Position numbers and translations under genes: made by a program. Shown here in pieces: positions 1 to 8,616 of a stretch of DNA of 64,000 nucleotides. The stretch comes from an uncultured Neglectibacter sp. (GTDB taxonomy: Bacteria; Bacillota; Clostridia; Oscillospirales; Acutalibacteraceae): NCBI GenBank assembly GCA_937958185.1, contig CALFFN010000027.1, forward strand, positions 49,186 through 113,185. Direction: 5' to 3'. Position 1 is the first letter of the stretch. Each line of letters starts with the position of its first letter. The notes under the pieces were generated by a model that saw nothing but the letters and a program-made list of their open reading frames with translations, was not told the origin of the DNA and did no database searches.

Positions 1-247
1 ATACGGGTTCCTCCATCGAATTGCCATCGCGCCCCGCGCAAAGGGGAAAAACGCCGCCGGGCTGTTTTTTGATGAGCTGAAGCGGCAGGCGCGGGAACGG
101 AAAATTGCCGTCCTGCGCTGCGACACTCACCGGGACAACCTGCCCATGCAGCACACCCTGCAAAAAAACGGCTTTGTCCGCAGGGGCGTGATTTTTGTGG
201 AGGACGGCAGCGAACGGCTGGCGTTTGAACAGATTTTGAAGGACTAA
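1..247 (+). CDS. GNAT-family N-acetyltransferase, C-terminal part (cut by window start)
   Basis: The visible frame runs from base 2 to a TAA at 245-247 and gives about 81 residues. It shows the second half of a GNAT acetyl-CoA-dependent acyltransferase: a beta strand with HRIAIAPRAKGKN resembling motif A (R/Q-x-x-G-x-G/A region), a following helix, then LRCDTHRDNLPMQHTLQKNGF, the usual D-x-x-N-x-P...-K-x-G-F motif B ending that places the substrate. The start lies outside the window. The substrate cannot be deduced. A hairpin terminator follows directly. Confidence 0.8.
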   Translation, partial: YGFLHRIAIAPRAKGKNAAGLFFDELKRQARERKIAVLRCDTHRDNLPMQHTLQKNGFVRRGVIFVEDGSERLAFEQILKD

Positions 248-268
248 CCCTCAAACAAACACACGAAA

Positions 269-297
269 AAGGCTCCTCAAGGGGAGCCTTTTATTCT
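269..297 (+). terminator. rho-independent terminator
   Basis: AAGGCTCC and GGGGAGCCTT form a stem around a TCAA loop, followed by TTTATT. It closes the GNAT gene. The A-rich 5' flank may let it also work for the convergent lipoprotein gene. Confidence 0.75.
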
Positions 298-326
298 GTT
301 GGCTTTTTCTAAGGTTTTGAGCCGGA

Positions 327-1001
327 TCACCGCACCTCCGGGTGTTCCCGCAGGTAGGCTTTTTCCTCCTCGCTGGGCGGGCTCCACAACCCGGCGCTGT
401 TACTTTCCCGATAAGTTCCCCAGCGGTTCCGATAGGCGGTTTCGTCCCACGGCAAAATATGCCACCGTTCCTCCTCCGGGAAATTCTTCTCCTCCAGTTC
501 TTCCCATTCTCTCACAGTCAGCTCTCCCTCCACTGCGATCAGCCACCCTGTGGGGCGTAATACCGTGCCGTCCGGGAGGAGAAAGCTTTTATGGTAGGTT
601 TCGTAATGATGCTTTTCCAGCTCCTCTCTGGAAAAATACCTGCCGTCGGGGAGCAGTATCCCGCACTCCAACACCCTGCCGTCCGAAAGGGTAAGGGTTT
701 CGCCCGCAGAAATCACCACGATGTCTTTTTCCGGGTTGCCGCTGTACCAGCCGTATTCAGGACCGTAATCTGAAGCAGAGGAAACTTCAGAAGAATCTGG
801 GCTGGAAGCGCTGTCCTCCGGCAAGCTTTCCGGGGACGAGACCATCTGACCAGAAACGCTTTGGGAAACGGAAGCAGCAGGAGAAGAACCGTTTCCATCA
901 GTGTCACAAGCTGATGACAAGCTTCCTCTGCCATCATCTCCGCAGCTCGCGAACAGGAGCAAAATAGCAGCAAAAAGCAAAGCAGGCAGAGCTTTTTTCA
1001 T
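327..1001 (-). CDS. Ser-rich secreted lipoprotein of unknown function
   Basis: 224 residues from the ATG at 999-1001, which has GAGAGGG upstream. A longer in-frame reading to 1199 would begin inside a repeat and lacks a ribosome site. The N-terminus is a lipoprotein signal: MKK, a hydrophobic core LPALLFAAILLLF, then ASC with the lipidated cysteine. A low-complexity Ser/Pro/Asp linker (about residues 25-80) follows and then a globular part rich in Trp, Glu and Tyr (YGWYSGNPEKDIVVI onward). No known catalytic motif was seen. It probably sits on the outer face of the membrane. The function is unknown. Confidence 0.75.
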   Translation of the reverse strand: MKKALPALLFAAILLLFASCGDDGRGSLSSACDTDGNGSSPAASVSQSVSGQMVSSPESLPEDSASSPDSSEVSSASDYGPEYGWYSGNPEKDIVVISAGETLTLSDGRVLECGILLPDGRYFSREELEKHHYETYHKSFLLPDGTVLRPTGWLIAVEGELTVREWEELEEKNFPEEERWHILPWDETAYRNRWGTYRESNSAGLWSPPSEEEKAYLREHPEVR

Positions 1002-1117
1002 CGTGATCCCTCTCTTTTGCGTTTTACCCTTTATACAACGCAGGCGGGAAATCCACTCACCTATTTTGAAATTTTTTACTTTTTTCGCTGTCCCTGCGCA
1101 AACTGCTGCAGAAAAGG

Positions 1118-1226
1118 TCTGCGGCGGGCACTGGTGAAGTGTCCTTGCGCAGACCACAGAGAAATTACCCGACCGCGGGCTTTTTGTCCTTTCCAGCATC
1201 TGGAATCCAGAATCCAGTATCTATAA
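1118..1226 (-). repeat. Interspersed intergenic repeat, copy A
   Basis: About 110 bp that align nearly end to end with 20641-20748. Shared blocks include ACCCGACCGC, AGCATCT and GAATCCAGAATCCAG. One end, read on the minus strand (TAGATACTGGATTCTGGATT), also matches the end of a third element at 55434. All copies are intergenic. The ancestral mobile unit is not known. Confidence 0.75.
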
Positions 1227-1230
1227 CATC

Positions 1231-2568
1231 TTATCCCAAGCGGTACAGCTTCACGCCGTAGGGCGGCAGGGTGATGCTCCCCTGCAGCTCCGTCTGTTCC
1301 CCGGTCAGAAGCTCCGTGGCTGCGCCGTGGTGGTCGCAGCCAATGGTAAATTCCGCCCCCTCGGCATTTACCGCCAGCAGCACGGTCTCTCCCTCGCAGG
1401 AGCGCCGCATGACCCACTGCTTATTGAGCAGCGTCTCATTTTTGAAATCGCCATAGCACAACGCCCTGCTTTCCCGCTTCGCCCGGCTGAGCCTGCCTAA
1501 AAACTCCGTCAGCTCATTTTCCACAGGCGCGTCAAAGCAGGGACGCAGGGTGGGGTCCCCGTCCTTTTTCTCGCCGTCCGCCCCCCATTCGCTGCCGTAA
1601 TACAGGCAGGGAATGCCCGGCATACAGAACAGCACCGCATACAGGGGCATGAGCTGGTTCTTGTCCTGCAATATGCTGTGAATGCGGGTCACGTCGTGGT
1701 TGTCCGCGAAGCAGAGCAGGTGCTTGTCTTTGTAGAGCGTCCAGTTTTCAGGACCGAACTGCCGCTGGAGCGAGTGGGCAATCTCAAACAAATTCATGGA
1801 ATTAAAGGCGGAATAAAGCCCCTTATAGCATTCGTAATTCGTCACGCTGTCCAGCATTTCCGGGTTCATCACCCGGTTATAGTCCCCGTGTATCATTTCT
1901 CCCAGCAGGAAGAAGGCCGGATCCTTTTCCTTGCAGAAGGTGTGCAGCCGGCGGAGGAAATTTTCGTCCAGCAGGTAGGCAACGTCCAGCCGGAGACCGT
2001 CGATGGCAAATTCGTCCATCCAGCCTGCCACGCGCTCCAAAATGTGCTCCACCACAGCGGGGTTGTGCAGGTTCAGCTTTACCAGCTCGAAATGCCCCTC
2101 CCAGCCCTCGTACCAGAAGCCGTCGTGATAGCAGCTGTCGCCGCCGAAGTCGATGTGGAACCAGTCGCGGTAAGGAGAGCCTTCCCGGTTCTTCAGCACG
2201 TCCTGAAACGCCCAGAAACCGCGCCCCACATGATTGAACACGCCGTCCAGCACTACGCGGATACCGGCGCTGTGCAGGGCTGCGCACACCTCCCGGAAAT
2301 CCTCGTTCGACCCCAGCCGGCAGTCGATTTTTCCATAATCTCGGGTGTCGTAGCCGTGGGTGTCGGATTCAAACACCGGGGAAAAATATACTGCCCCCAC
2401 GCCCAGCTTTTGCAGATGGGGGACCCAATCTATCACCTTGCGGATGCGGTGGGTCGGTATGCCGTCGTTTTCAAAGGGCGCGCCGCAGAAACCCATGGGG
2501 TAGATTTGATAAAAAACGGCGCTGTTCTGCCAACCGGGTTCATTGTTCCATCGTATGGTATCGCTCAT
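1231..2568 (-). CDS. Intracellular GH13 alpha-glucosidase / cyclomaltodextrinase-like enzyme
   Basis: 445 residues from the ATG at 2566-2568 (AAAGGGAGA upstream). All four GH13 conserved regions are visible on a TIM barrel: region I DGVFNHVG, region II GLRLDVAYLLD with the nucleophile Asp, region III LLGEMIH with the acid/base Glu, and region IV FADNHDVTR with the transition-state Asp. A small beta domain ends the protein. There is no signal peptide, so it should act in the cytoplasm on imported maltodextrins or related alpha-glucans. Exact specificity (neopullulanase, cyclomaltodextrinase or oligo-glucosidase) cannot be decided. The neighbouring GNAT gene is 25 bp away in the same direction. 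Confidence 0.9.
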   Translation of the reverse strand: MSDTIRWNNEPGWQNSAVFYQIYPMGFCGAPFENDGIPTHRIRKVIDWVPHLQKLGVGAVYFSPVFESDTHGYDTRDYGKIDCRLGSNEDFREVCAALHSAGIRVVLDGVFNHVGRGFWAFQDVLKNREGSPYRDWFHIDFGGDSCYHDGFWYEGWEGHFELVKLNLHNPAVVEHILERVAGWMDEFAIDGLRLDVAYLLDENFLRRLHTFCKEKDPAFFLLGEMIHGDYNRVMNPEMLDSVTNYECYKGLYSAFNSMNLFEIAHSLQRQFGPENWTLYKDKHLLCFADNHDVTRIHSILQDKNQLMPLYAVLFCMPGIPCLYYGSEWGADGEKKDGDPTLRPCFDAPVENELTEFLGRLSRAKRESRALCYGDFKNETLLNKQWVMRRSCEGETVLLAVNAEGAEFTIGCDHHGAATELLTGEQTELQGSITLPPYGVKLYRLG

Positions 2569-2593
2569 GGTAATTCTCCCTTTCGTCCATTTC

Positions 2594-2992
2594 TCAGTTC
2601 TCCGGGCGGGTCTCCATTTGACCGCAGAGCATGGTACAGAAACCGAACTTCTCATAAAACGGTCGCAGCTTCTCTTCCCCGTAGATAACAGATATCATGT
2701 AGATATGATCAGCCTTCAATCTCTCAATGGCACGGTTCATCAGCGACCTGCCGACGCCTTTGCCCTGATAGTCCGGGCGCACCATCACGTCCTGGATATA
2801 AGCGTCAGTCACGCCATTGCTCACCACTGCCAGAAAGCCCACCAGTTTGTCCTCATCATAGCAGGCGATGCGGAGGTAGTCCCGCAGGGCAGGGTTCCCC
2901 AGCTCCGCCTCCATGCCGCCCCAGCCCACCGACCGCCGCAGGGCGGCAATGTCCTCGGAAGGTATCTTGGGATTCATTTTGTATTCCAGCAT
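2594..2992 (-). CDS. GNAT-family N-acetyltransferase
   Basis: 132 residues. The acetyl-CoA binding motif A is clear: QDVMVRPDYQGKGVGRSLM (Q-x-x-G-x-G). Motif B ends in LRPFYEKFGF. The ATG has AAGGAG 7 bases upstream. It lies 10 bp after the stop of the aminopeptidase gene in the same direction, so the two are probably cotranscribed. The short single-domain form and conserved sequence point to a small-molecule or protein N-acetyltransferase; the substrate is unknown. Confidence 0.88.
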   Translation of the reverse strand: MLEYKMNPKIPSEDIAALRRSVGWGGMEAELGNPALRDYLRIACYDEDKLVGFLAVVSNGVTDAYIQDVMVRPDYQGKGVGRSLMNRAIERLKADHIYMISVIYGEEKLRPFYEKFGFCTMLCGQMETRPEN

Positions 2993-3002
2993 GGTACGCT
3001 CC

Positions 3003-4295
3003 TTACTCCAAATGGCAGCTGTTCCCGCTCCAATGGGGCACGCCGTTATAAAACGCCGTCATGGCGTTCACCATGTGAGCTACGTCCGCCTTGCCGGCCG
3101 TTTCATAGGGCGAGTGCATGGAAAGCTGGGGCAGCCCGATATCCACGGTGGGGAACGCCGCCTGGGCAATGGAGATCAGCCCCAGGGTGCCCCCGCCCGG
3201 ATTGGAGGAGTGGTTGTAAAACTCCTGTACGGGCACGTTGTTTTTCTCGCAGATACGGCGGAACACCCCGGCGGTCATGCTGTCCGTGGCATAGCGGGGG
3301 CTGTGCTTTACCACCACGCCGGCGTTCAAGTAGCAGCGGCTGGTGGGGTCGGCTTTTTCCGGGTAATTGGGGTGGACGGCGTGGGCATTATCCGCGGACA
3401 GGAGCATTCCGTTTTGAATGGCAAGCTGGCGCTGCTCTTCGTCCTTTCCCGCCGCCCGGCAGATCCGGGCGAGCACATCGGAGAGGAAGGTCGCCCCCGC
3501 GCCCTGGCGGGTCATGCTGCCCGTCTCCTCGTTATCGAACACGGCGCAGACCGTGCAGTTTTCTGAATTTCCGCTCTGCAAAAAGGCGGTGACGGCGGAA
3601 AAAGCGCATTCCAGATCGTCCAGCTTGGGGGCGGCAATAAATTCCTCCGCCGCGCCGTACACCGTGCCCCGCGCCCGGTTGTACAGGTACAGCTCGTGGG
3701 ACAGGATATCCTCCTTTTTCACGCCTGCCGCTTCCGCCGCCAGCGCCAGCACATCGGCTTCGCTGCCGCCCAGCAGGGGCAGGGTGTCCCGCTGGGGGTC
3801 CAGCTTGCTGCCGGAATTTGCCTCCCGGTTCATGTGAATGGCAAGCCCGGGGATCACCAGCAGGTCGCGCTTCAAATCGGTGAGCACCGACCGCACGCCG
3901 GTCTCCGTGCGGACGGTCAGCCGCCCTGCTACGGACAGCGGGCGGTCCGTCCACAGGTGCAGGGTCATGCCGCCGTACACCTCGGTATTCAGCTTGGTAT
4001 ACTGCCCCTCCACCTTCATGTCCGGGCTGCCCTTTATCTTGAAGCAGGGGGAATCCCCATGGGGCGCCACCACGGAAAAGGCGTGGAAGTCCTGCTTCGG
4101 GTAACGGAACGCAATGACAGAGCTCATGCTGCGGGTGGTAAAATACCGCCCGCCGGGCTGAAGCTCCCACGGCTCAGTCTCCCTCAGCTCGGTAAAGCCC
4201 GCCGCCTTCAGCATGGCGGCTGCCGTCTGCACCGTATGGCAGGCGGTGGGGCTGCTTTCGATAAAATCAAACAAATCCTGCACTAATGCTTCCAT
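3003..4295 (-). CDS. M18-family zinc aminopeptidase
   Basis: 430 residues from the ATG at 4293-4295 (AAAGGAACG upstream), the usual length for the M18 family (ApeB type). Metal and catalytic motifs are visible in order: VVAPHGDSPCF with the first His and Asp, CAVFDNEETGSMTRQGAG with the Glu-Glu pair, LLSADNAHAVHPNYPEK with Asp and His, and LPQLSMHSPYET with the last His. It should remove N-terminal residues from peptides in the cytoplasm as a dodecameric metallopeptidase. It lies 4 bp downstream of the DUF4091 gene, so the pair is one transcription unit. Confidence 0.92.
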   Translation of the reverse strand: MEALVQDLFDFIESSPTACHTVQTAAAMLKAAGFTELRETEPWELQPGGRYFTTRSMSSVIAFRYPKQDFHAFSVVAPHGDSPCFKIKGSPDMKVEGQYTKLNTEVYGGMTLHLWTDRPLSVAGRLTVRTETGVRSVLTDLKRDLLVIPGLAIHMNREANSGSKLDPQRDTLPLLGGSEADVLALAAEAAGVKKEDILSHELYLYNRARGTVYGAAEEFIAAPKLDDLECAFSAVTAFLQSGNSENCTVCAVFDNEETGSMTRQGAGATFLSDVLARICRAAGKDEEQRQLAIQNGMLLSADNAHAVHPNYPEKADPTSRCYLNAGVVVKHSPRYATDSMTAGVFRRICEKNNVPVQEFYNHSSNPGGGTLGLISIAQAAFPTVDIGLPQLSMHSPYETAGKADVAHMVNAMTAFYNGVPHWSGNSCHLE

Positions 4296-4299
4296 GAAT

Positions 4300-5958
4300 T
4301 TACACCGTTCCTTTCTGTTCCTTGATGGCTTCCGCAATGCGGGCGTTGACCGCTTCCCGCATTTCCGGCAGATATCCTATGGTCCTGGGATAGCTTGAAA
4401 AGGTGATGCTGTCGAACTCTCCCACCGTCTGCTCCACCGTTTCCCGGTCGGTCAGCGCTTCCAGAAGCTCCAGCGCCCGCAAATCCTGCAAAGCGTGATG
4501 GAAAATTTTCAGCCGCAGGGAGGGCAGGGGCGCGCCGTCCTCTCCGGGGTAGACGGAAAAGGGATCGCCGCCGGGGAACGCCCCGCCGCCGTCCGTCACG
4601 CGGTAGGGGTCGATGATCTCCCGGGATTCCTGGCTGTGCCAGAAATTGTACCCCCAGTGCAAAAAGCCGTGAATGCGGTACTTGTACAGCTGCACGCCAA
4701 GGATACGGTTGCGGTAGGAGGGCATAGCGAGGAAACGGTTGCCAACGTCCACCACCTGCCCGCAGCAGTAGTACGCCCACAGGTCGGGGATATCCCGCTC
4801 CAAAAACGGCTCGATGTGGTTCGTTGCCGCGATGGGCTGATCCACCAGCCCCATATCGTAAAATTCCGTATGGGACAAAGCGTCCGCCGTGGGGCAGCCC
4901 CCGGTGAGCGCACCGATCATTTCCTTCGCCTTTTGGTACTGCTCCAGATTATCCCGGCTGGGCTCGTCGGACACATGGAACAGCAGCCTGTCCCCCAGGC
5001 CCATGCTGCGGAACAGCGCCGTCACCTCCGGCAAAAGCTGACGGAGGAAATCCATGTACGCCGGGGAAGCCGCTTCCACGTCCCAGCCAAATATCCGCCT
5101 GCGTTCGCCGTTTTCCGTGGCATATACCGCCGGGGTGCACTTTGCCCCCCACTGGGTGAACAGGTGGTTGATCTCAAAATGGGTGATGCCGCAGGACTGC
5201 GCCAGCTCTACATACCGCCGCACCCGGGACAGGTCAAAGGCATAGCTGTCTCCCCGCTTTTCGATTTCCGCAAGCTGTACGCACAGCCGCTCCGTACCGA
5301 TGGCGGTATCCAGCGGCGGGGTCAGCACGGGCACCAAAATGGTGTTTACGCCCGCCCGTGCCGCCTCCTTCATGTAAGCGCCGATGATTTCCCAGTGGCG
5401 CTCCGAATAGACAGGCACGTGGTACTGCTCCGCCAGGCAGTCCACATGGAACCACTGGGAGAACAGCAGCTTTTGCTCCGGCAGCTTCACGGGCAGCACC
5501 TGCAAAACAAACTCCGTCTCCGCTGCCGCGTCCTTTCCCTCGACGGAAAAACGCACCGGGTATTCCCCGGCGGGGCAGTTCTCCGGCACGGTGAGGTTTA
5601 TCCACAGGGTGGTGTTCAAAAAGCAGCTGATTTCCACCGTTTCCCCTGTCAGGGGAACAAGCAGGTCGGGGAACAGCCCGGCGCCTGTGGTCAAATAGTC
5701 CCCGTCATGGGCGGCAGGATACGCCGCCAGCTCGCAGGGAACATTTTTCACCCGGAATACCTCAATTTGCTCTGCCAAAGGCGATTCCAATTTCCAGCAG
5801 ACGGTCTCCTTTCCCCAGCCCGCGCCCTTCAGCACGATCTGGTACGCGTATTCCTCCCCCTGCAGGGCGGTCGCCCGGCGGCAGGGAAAAAACTCCCCGG
5901 TATCGCTGGGGAAAACCTTTTCCAGAGACGAGCATTGAAAGATTTGGATTTGTTCCAT
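4300..5958 (-). CDS. DUF4091 protein, GH123-like glycoside hydrolase candidate
   Basis: 552 residues, ATG with AGGAAAGGAAG upstream. The N-terminal part (1-190) is beta-rich, like the sandwich that precedes the barrel in DUF4091 proteins. The middle forms a likely TIM barrel (WFHVDCLAEQYHVPV, GVNTILVPVLTPPLD, ITHFEINHLFTQWG). LLFHVSDEPSRDN carries an Asp-Glu pair in the position used by GH123 beta-N-acetylgalactosaminidases with substrate-assisted catalysis, and DUF4091 is a distant relative of GH123. There is no signal peptide. The hydrolase role is therefore an inference; the DUF4091 assignment is firmer. It lies upstream of the aminopeptidase and 20 bp after the radical SAM gene. Confidence 0.8.
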   Translation of the reverse strand: MEQIQIFQCSSLEKVFPSDTGEFFPCRRATALQGEEYAYQIVLKGAGWGKETVCWKLESPLAEQIEVFRVKNVPCELAAYPAAHDGDYLTTGAGLFPDLLVPLTGETVEISCFLNTTLWINLTVPENCPAGEYPVRFSVEGKDAAAETEFVLQVLPVKLPEQKLLFSQWFHVDCLAEQYHVPVYSERHWEIIGAYMKEAARAGVNTILVPVLTPPLDTAIGTERLCVQLAEIEKRGDSYAFDLSRVRRYVELAQSCGITHFEINHLFTQWGAKCTPAVYATENGERRRIFGWDVEAASPAYMDFLRQLLPEVTALFRSMGLGDRLLFHVSDEPSRDNLEQYQKAKEMIGALTGGCPTADALSHTEFYDMGLVDQPIAATNHIEPFLERDIPDLWAYYCCGQVVDVGNRFLAMPSYRNRILGVQLYKYRIHGFLHWGYNFWHSQESREIIDPYRVTDGGGAFPGGDPFSVYPGEDGAPLPSLRLKIFHHALQDLRALELLEALTDRETVEQTVGEFDSITFSSYPRTIGYLPEMREAVNARIAEAIKEQKGTV

Positions 5959-5978
5959 ACTGCGCTTCCTTTCCTGGA

Positions 5979-6872
5979 TCAGTCAAACTGGTGAAAATCC
6001 GGCAGATATTGCCGCCCCCTGGCGCTTCTGGACTGCACGAAGCCGTCCAGCCCCAGAGAGAACAGCCTGTCCTCTACCTTTTGCAGCTCCCGCCTGGTGA
6101 CGGCGCGGGTCAGCTCGGGGAACTGCTCCTGCTCCGGGAACTGCTCCGGCGGGGTATACTGCGCCATCAGGCTCACGGGGATACCGGGAAAATGCTCCGC
6201 GATCTGTTCCAGCACCTGAATGGAATTTCTGGTGTGCCCGGGCAGGATCAAATGGCGGATCAACACGCCCCGCTTCATCAGCCCGTTTTCCTCATAGACG
6301 GGCGCGCCTGCCTGCCGCACCATTTCCCCAATGGTGCTGATACAGACCTCCGGGTAGTTTTCCGCGTGGGAAAGCGCTTTTGCAAGGGCGCTTTCGGCGT
6401 ACTTGAAATCCGGCAGGTAAATGTCTACCAGCCCTTCCAGCGCCTGCAATGCCTCCACCGTTTCATAGCCGGAGGTGTTGTATACCACCGGCACGGGCAG
6501 CGGCCGGTACAGCAGGGCTTCCCGGATCAGGGGCATGAAATGGGTAGGGGTCACCAAATTGATATTGTGGGCGCCCTGTTCGATCAACTCAAAAAAAATG
6601 CCGCTCAGCTCCGCCGGGGACAGGGTTTTTCCCGGTGGTGCCGCCACATTGCTGATTTCCCGGTTCTGGCAGTAGATACAGCCCAGGGGGCACCCGGTAA
6701 AAAACACCGCGCCGGAGCCGTTTTTGCCGCTGATAGGCGGCTCTTCCCAAAAATGCAGGGCGGCTCTGGCAATGCGCAGCTCATAGCCGCTTTTGCAAAA
6801 GCCCTGCCCTGCCTTTTCCCTCCTTGCCCCACAGCGCCGGGGGCAAAGGGTGCAGTGCGCCAGTTCCTTCAT
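5979..6872 (-). CDS. Radical SAM protein, PflA/PflX-like activating enzyme
   Basis: 297 residues with the ATG at 6870-6872 (GGGGGAG just upstream). The reading frame is open further upstream, but the first part would overlap the preceding gene. The N-terminus has a Cys cluster (CTLCPRRCG...GQGFC), followed by the radical SAM motif CPLGCIYCQNREIS (C-x3-C-x2-C) that binds the 4Fe-4S cluster and SAM. Later blocks (NINLVTPTHFMP, LPDFKYAES, IRHLILPGHT) match the PflX/YgiQ-like group of putative pyruvate formate-lyase activases. No glycyl radical enzyme is nearby, so the target is unknown. Cytoplasmic. Confidence 0.88.
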   Translation of the reverse strand: MKELAHCTLCPRRCGARREKAGQGFCKSGYELRIARAALHFWEEPPISGKNGSGAVFFTGCPLGCIYCQNREISNVAAPPGKTLSPAELSGIFFELIEQGAHNINLVTPTHFMPLIREALLYRPLPVPVVYNTSGYETVEALQALEGLVDIYLPDFKYAESALAKALSHAENYPEVCISTIGEMVRQAGAPVYEENGLMKRGVLIRHLILPGHTRNSIQVLEQIAEHFPGIPVSLMAQYTPPEQFPEQEQFPELTRAVTRRELQKVEDRLFSLGLDGFVQSRSARGRQYLPDFHQFD

Positions 6873-6885
6873 AGGCTCCCCCATC

Positions 6886-8568
6886 TCAGCGCAGCGAAAG
6901 CATGGCGCAGTTGCTGCCCCGCTGCCCCCTGGTCTTCCGATGGGAAAACAGCAGGTCGCTTTCACACATGGTGCACACGTTCCCCACGGTGATATGCTCC
7001 GGCAGAATACCCGCCTTCAGCATGAACCGACGGTTGCATTCCCATAAATCCACATGGTATTTTCCATCTTCTTCAGGACCTGTCACAAACCGCTCCGCGT
7101 CCGGCAGCCATAAAAATTCCGCCGCCACAGGTTCGTCCACCTCAAAGCATTCCCGGCAGATGGAGGGTCCGATCGCGGCGTACAGCTCCTCCGGCCTGGT
7201 GCCAAATTCCGCTGCCATGCGCTCCGTCATCACCCTTGCCATGCCGGAAACCGTTCCCCGCCAGCCCGCGTGGGCAAGCCCAATGGCATGGTGGGCTTCA
7301 TCGACAAAATACAGGGGCACACAGTCGGCACAGTAAATGACCAGCGTCACGCCCCGGTCGTCGGTGCAAAGCCCGTCAATGCTTTCCATGTCCTTTTCCC
7401 GCCAGATGCCAATGCCCCGGTGCGCCGCCGTTATCCGGCGGATGTTCACATGATGATCCTGCGCACCGGCGACAAGGGATTCGCTGTCAATCCCGGCAGC
7501 CCCGCAGAACAGCCGGTAGTTCCGCGCTACGTTTTCTTCCTCGTCCCCCCTGCCGAAGCCCAGGTTCATGGCGGCAAATTCTTTATCGCTGACGCCGCCC
7601 AGCCGGGTGGAAAACACAGCGTTTGCCGTGGTGCTGTTTTCCAGCCCTGGAAAACGCAGCAGACCCACGCCGTCTTTGATATCCAGCCGCAGATTGCCCA
7701 AAACGCCCGGCTCCGCTTTTCTGGGGGCTTCGATCACGGGCAAAGGAAAGGTTTTTTTGCTCACAGCTAATCCCTCATATTTCTGTTTCATAGTGAGCCT
7801 CCCGTCAAAAGCGTGCCCGCAGCCTGTACAGCGGAATTCCGCCCGGAAGCTCTTATTTTTCAATACCCAGTGGGTAGTGCGCCTGCTTTCCCCTCCGCAT
7901 TTCGGGCAGGCGAACAGCAGATGGCTCTTTTGCACCTGCGGGTCGTTCAAATCGCAGAGATAGGAGGTTTTGAAGGTGATGCGGCGGTAAAAATCCTCGT
8001 CACACACCGCCGTAAAAGCCGGCAGTGTCTTCTCGCTGTACACCCGCCTGAAAATTTCCAGCGCCATCAGGCTGTCGTCCAGGGCGCGGTGGTGCTCCAT
8101 GCCGGAGAAATCCAGCCCCAGCAGCTCCGCCGCCCTGGAAAGCCCCATCTGCACCGCCATGCTAATGTTCATCTGCATTTGGGTATAGCGCTGCAGGTCA
8201 CAGTAGCGGTTCAAAAACGGGACCTGCCCGCTGCCGCTGAAATACCGGCAGTTTTCGATCAGCGCCAGAATGTCCGACGTGCCCCAGGTGAGCAGCAGGC
8301 AGTCCCCCGCCCATTTCCGAAACTTGCTGACAGCGCCCATGAAGGTCAGCCCGCCGGTCAGGGTCTCGTCGGTGATACTGGTCAAATTGGAGATCAGAGC
8401 GCTGATATGCTTGCCGACCTGCGGCTTTACAAAGCAGGAAAAGGTGCTTTTCCGCTTCAGATCGGCGCTGCATTTTACCGCGCCGAATTCGATCACTTCA
8501 TTGATATAGCCCTTACTCCGCCGGCTGTAGGCGGCATTCCATTCCAAATCCAGAATTACGATATCCAG
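6886..8568 (-). CDS. Fused DnaQ-like 3'-5' exonuclease and PgeF peptidoglycan editing factor
   Basis: About 560 residues if translation starts at the CTG at 8566-8568, which has GGGGAGG 9 bases upstream. Later TTG/ATG starts would remove the exonuclease motif I (ILDLEWN, Asp-x-Glu). Residues 1-200 form the exonuclease (HHRALDDSLMALEIF is motif III). Residues 205-275 hold a four-Cys zinc ribbon (CPKCGG...CTGCGH). Residues 285-560 are the PgeF/laccase domain with HVNIRR, VIYCADCVPLYF, GLAHAGWRGT and CFEVDEPV. PgeF removes L-Ser wrongly placed in muropeptide precursors. The two domains are normally separate proteins. The frame is open across the join, so this is a true fusion here. A GGGAGG site before an internal ATG (MKQKYEG, around 7789) could allow separate translation, but that ATG still lies in the exonuclease tail. 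Confidence 0.85.
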   Translation of the reverse strand: MDIVILDLEWNAAYSRRSKGYINEVIEFGAVKCSADLKRKSTFSCFVKPQVGKHISALISNLTSITDETLTGGLTFMGAVSKFRKWAGDCLLLTWGTSDILALIENCRYFSGSGQVPFLNRYCDLQRYTQMQMNISMAVQMGLSRAAELLGLDFSGMEHHRALDDSLMALEIFRRVYSEKTLPAFTAVCDEDFYRRITFKTSYLCDLNDPQVQKSHLLFACPKCGGESRRTTHWVLKNKSFRAEFRCTGCGHAFDGRLTMKQKYEGLAVSKKTFPLPVIEAPRKAEPGVLGNLRLDIKDGVGLLRFPGLENSTTANAVFSTRLGGVSDKEFAAMNLGFGRGDEEENVARNYRLFCGAAGIDSESLVAGAQDHHVNIRRITAAHRGIGIWREKDMESIDGLCTDDRGVTLVIYCADCVPLYFVDEAHHAIGLAHAGWRGTVSGMARVMTERMAAEFGTRPEELYAAIGPSICRECFEVDEPVAAEFLWLPDAERFVTGPEEDGKYHVDLWECNRRFMLKAGILPEHITVGNVCTMCESDLLFSHRKTRGQRGSNCAMLSLR

Positions 8569-8616
8569 AACAAAGCCCCTCCCCAGCCCGGCGGCGAAAT
8601 TTTACCCCGCGCCCGC

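Noticed and set aside
327..1199. 290-codon version of the lipoprotein
   Set aside because: The added 66 codons come from an intergenic repeat; the inner ATG has a good ribosome site and starts a proper lipoprotein signal.
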